Position numbers and translations under genes: made by a program. Below, piece after piece: positions 6,349 to 7,249 of a DNA stretch of 7,249 nt. How positions within the stretch are numbered: the stretch's first letter is position 1; each line of letters opens with the position of its first letter. Below the pieces are notes generated by a model. It ran no database searches and was not told the origin of the DNA. It worked only from the letters and a program-made list of their open reading frames with translations. Origin of the DNA: JASFUX01 sp050050115 (GTDB lineage Bacteria; Pseudomonadota; Alphaproteobacteria; Caulobacterales; Maricaulaceae); assembly GCA_050050115.1 (NCBI GenBank), contig JASFUX010000174.1, positions 1-7,249 of the forward strand, in the 5' to 3' direction.

Positions 6349-6759
6349 TCAGGCGCGGCGGAACTCGACGCGAACCGGCCGTACGTCGGGATTGGCGGCC
6401 GGCGGTCTTGGATCGCCCTCCAGCTTCATTCGCTCGAGTGCGTTGAGACGGTCAGCGGATTCATCCGTCGGAACCAACGAATCGATAAGACGCGGATCGA
6501 TGTACTCCGGCATTGGAACATCTGGTGGGGGCACAGAGCACGCGCACCTGCCACTGCCGATCCATAGTATTTCGAGGTAGCACGCCCCCATGTGCGGCCC
6601 CGCCAACTCACCGATGCACGGCGCAGGCAGATAGCGCGATTGCGGCGTGGGAGCCGCGGCGGCCTCCCACGTCGCGTTGACGACCGCAATCATCGCTGCA
6701 AATCCGCCGATGAAGACGGAAACGCTGGCAATCGGATCAACAAGGCGAGAGATCTTCAT
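6349..6759 (-). CDS. Hypothetical membrane-anchored protein with four cysteines, 136 residues
   Basis: No family recognised. A hydrophobic segment (about residues 10-28, IASVSVFIGGFAAMIAVV) follows a short basic start, so it is membrane-anchored or exported. A Pro-rich middle contains Cys48, Cys60, Cys72 and Cys74, the last two in a GRCACS motif. The C-terminal third (about 80-136) is charged and Pro-rich without hydrophobic stretches, and includes DESADRLNALERMKLEGD (99-116), which may be a helix. The cysteines would be in an oxidising compartment if the N-terminus faces the cytoplasm, and could form two disulfides. ATG 6759 is well supported: AGGGGGA (minus strand, 6770-6764) lies four bases upstream and overlaps the preceding gene's TAG. 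Ten of the first 33 codons end in A or T, more relaxed than the body of the hydrolase gene. Confidence 0.72.
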   Translation of the reverse strand: MKISRLVDPIASVSVFIGGFAAMIAVVNATWEAAAAPTPQSRYLPAPCIGELAGPHMGACYLEILWIGSGRCACSVPPPDVPMPEYIDPRLIDSLVPTDESADRLNALERMKLEGDPRPPAANPDVRPVRVEFRRA

Positions 6760-6768
6760 ACCGTCCCC

Positions 6769-7014
6769 CTAGATCGACCAACGTCCCGGCCGATGCACGT
6801 AGGTCATCGGCGGCGGTTCAGGCAGATGCGCCGCGCACGCTCTCCTGTCGCGCGTCACGTGCTCGAACATGCATACGGAGACGATCGCGTCACGCTGGGC
6901 GCCTTCGGCAAAGCGGCGATCAAACGACGACCAGGCCAGCGAGGAGACGCCGAGCGATCCGAATACAATCACGGCCGAGGCTGTCAGCGATGCGATCCAG
7001 CGAAGCGCAAGCAT
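6769..7014 (-). CDS. Hypothetical small membrane protein, about 81 residues
   Basis: No family recognised. From ATG 7014 the protein starts MLALRWIASL and has one hydrophobic segment (about residues 2-28), then a charged region (FDRRFAEGAQRD), two cysteines 12 residues apart (SVCMFEHVTRDRRACAAH, Cys48 and Cys60) and a Pro-rich end. This suggests a single-pass protein with an extracytoplasmic Cys pair. The start is uncertain. A minus-strand AAGGG at 7035-7031 lies 16 bases before ATG 7014, 7 before an in-frame TTG at 7023, and 1 before an in-frame GTG at 7029 that overlaps the symporter TGA as GTGA. All three give the same helix. The gene directly follows the symporter and precedes the four-cysteine protein by nine bases, so it is almost surely in the same transcript. 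Confidence 0.65.
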   Translation of the reverse strand: MLALRWIASLTASAVIVFGSLGVSSLAWSSFDRRFAEGAQRDAIVSVCMFEHVTRDRRACAAHLPEPPPMTYVHRPGRWSI

Positions 7015-7025
7015 GCTGAACAATA

Positions 7026-7249
7026 TCACACCCTTGCCGGCGTCCGGAACACTTCCTCGTCCAGCTCGCCTTCCCACTTCGCCACCGCGGTCGCCACCGC
7101 CGCGTCGCCGGTAACGTTGGTTGCGGTGCGCATCATGTCGAGCAAGCGGTCGAACGGGAAGATGAGCGCGATCAGCAGGATCGCGTCGTCGCCGCGGATG
7201 CCGACCACCTCGAGCGTGATGAACGCCAAAAAGAGGCTCACGGACGGAA
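7026..7249 (-). CDS. Dicarboxylate/amino acid:cation symporter (DAACS family), C-terminal fragment
   Basis: The final 73 residues are visible; the rest lies beyond the right edge. DAACS carriers (GltP, DctA, Glt-Ph relatives) take up glutamate, aspartate or C4-dicarboxylates with Na+ or H+. The fragment ends transmembrane helix 8: a hydrophobic run (VSLFLAFITLEVVGI, then DDAILLIALIFPFD) and the family signature DRLLDMMRTATNVTGD. This includes the substrate/cation-binding positions Asp (codon 7139-7137), Arg (7130-7128) and Asn (7118-7116), aligned with Asp394, Arg397 and Asn401 of Glt-Ph. It closes with AVAKWEGELDEEVF, the usual short cytoplasmic tail. The Arg corresponds to the residue that binds the side-chain carboxylate in acidic-substrate carriers, so an acidic substrate is likely. 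The stop is TGA at 7028-7026, and three small membrane-protein genes follow. Confidence 0.92.
   Translation of the reverse strand, partial: PSVSLFLAFITLEVVGIRGDDAILLIALIFPFDRLLDMMRTATNVTGDAAVATAVAKWEGELDEEVFRTPARV

Noticed and set aside
7015..7077. Longer start (GTG 7077) for the small membrane protein
   Set aside because: It would overlap the conserved symporter C-terminus by 52 bases and put an Arg/Gly-rich segment before the hydrophobic helix. GTG 7029 or TTG 7023 remain possible but are not decidable by eye.

Overview
The window is GC-rich, densely packed bacterial chromosome. The long Ffh with a Gly/Pro-rich tail and its TRVDGDGRGG G4 region point to an alphaproteobacterium, possibly of the Caulobacterales/Hyphomonadales type. 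The class-level call is reasonably firm, and anything finer is inference.

Left part (1-1820, minus strand): ffh, the signal recognition particle GTPase, is followed through a 4-base GTGA overlap by a gene that runs off the left edge. That second gene encodes a probable exported, perhaps lipid-anchored, protein entering a TonB C-terminal-type domain. A 214-base spacer (1821-2034) carries a strong imperfect hairpin upstream of ffh.

Middle part (2035-5785): a minus-strand pair (PhyH-family Fe(II)/2-oxoglutarate dioxygenase, then a stand-alone TfoX N-terminal-domain protein) is transcribed away from a plus-strand pair (secreted alpha/beta-hydrolase, then a ketopantoate-reductase-family oxidoreductase). 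The 145-base divergent spacer holds a plausible promoter for the dioxygenase. The hydrolase has Ala where the nucleophilic Ser is expected, while Asp and His candidates remain.

Right part (5798-7249, minus strand): the C-terminus of a sodium/proton:dicarboxylate (DAACS) symporter is followed by three small unrecognised proteins, closely spaced and probably co-transcribed. Each has one N-terminal hydrophobic segment and a predicted extracytoplasmic part with two or more cysteines. This uncharacterised trio is the best candidate for something undescribed, but the sequence gives no function.

I see no CRISPR array, insertion sequence, tRNA, rRNA or phage gene. Most of the window is ordinary core and metabolic chromosome.
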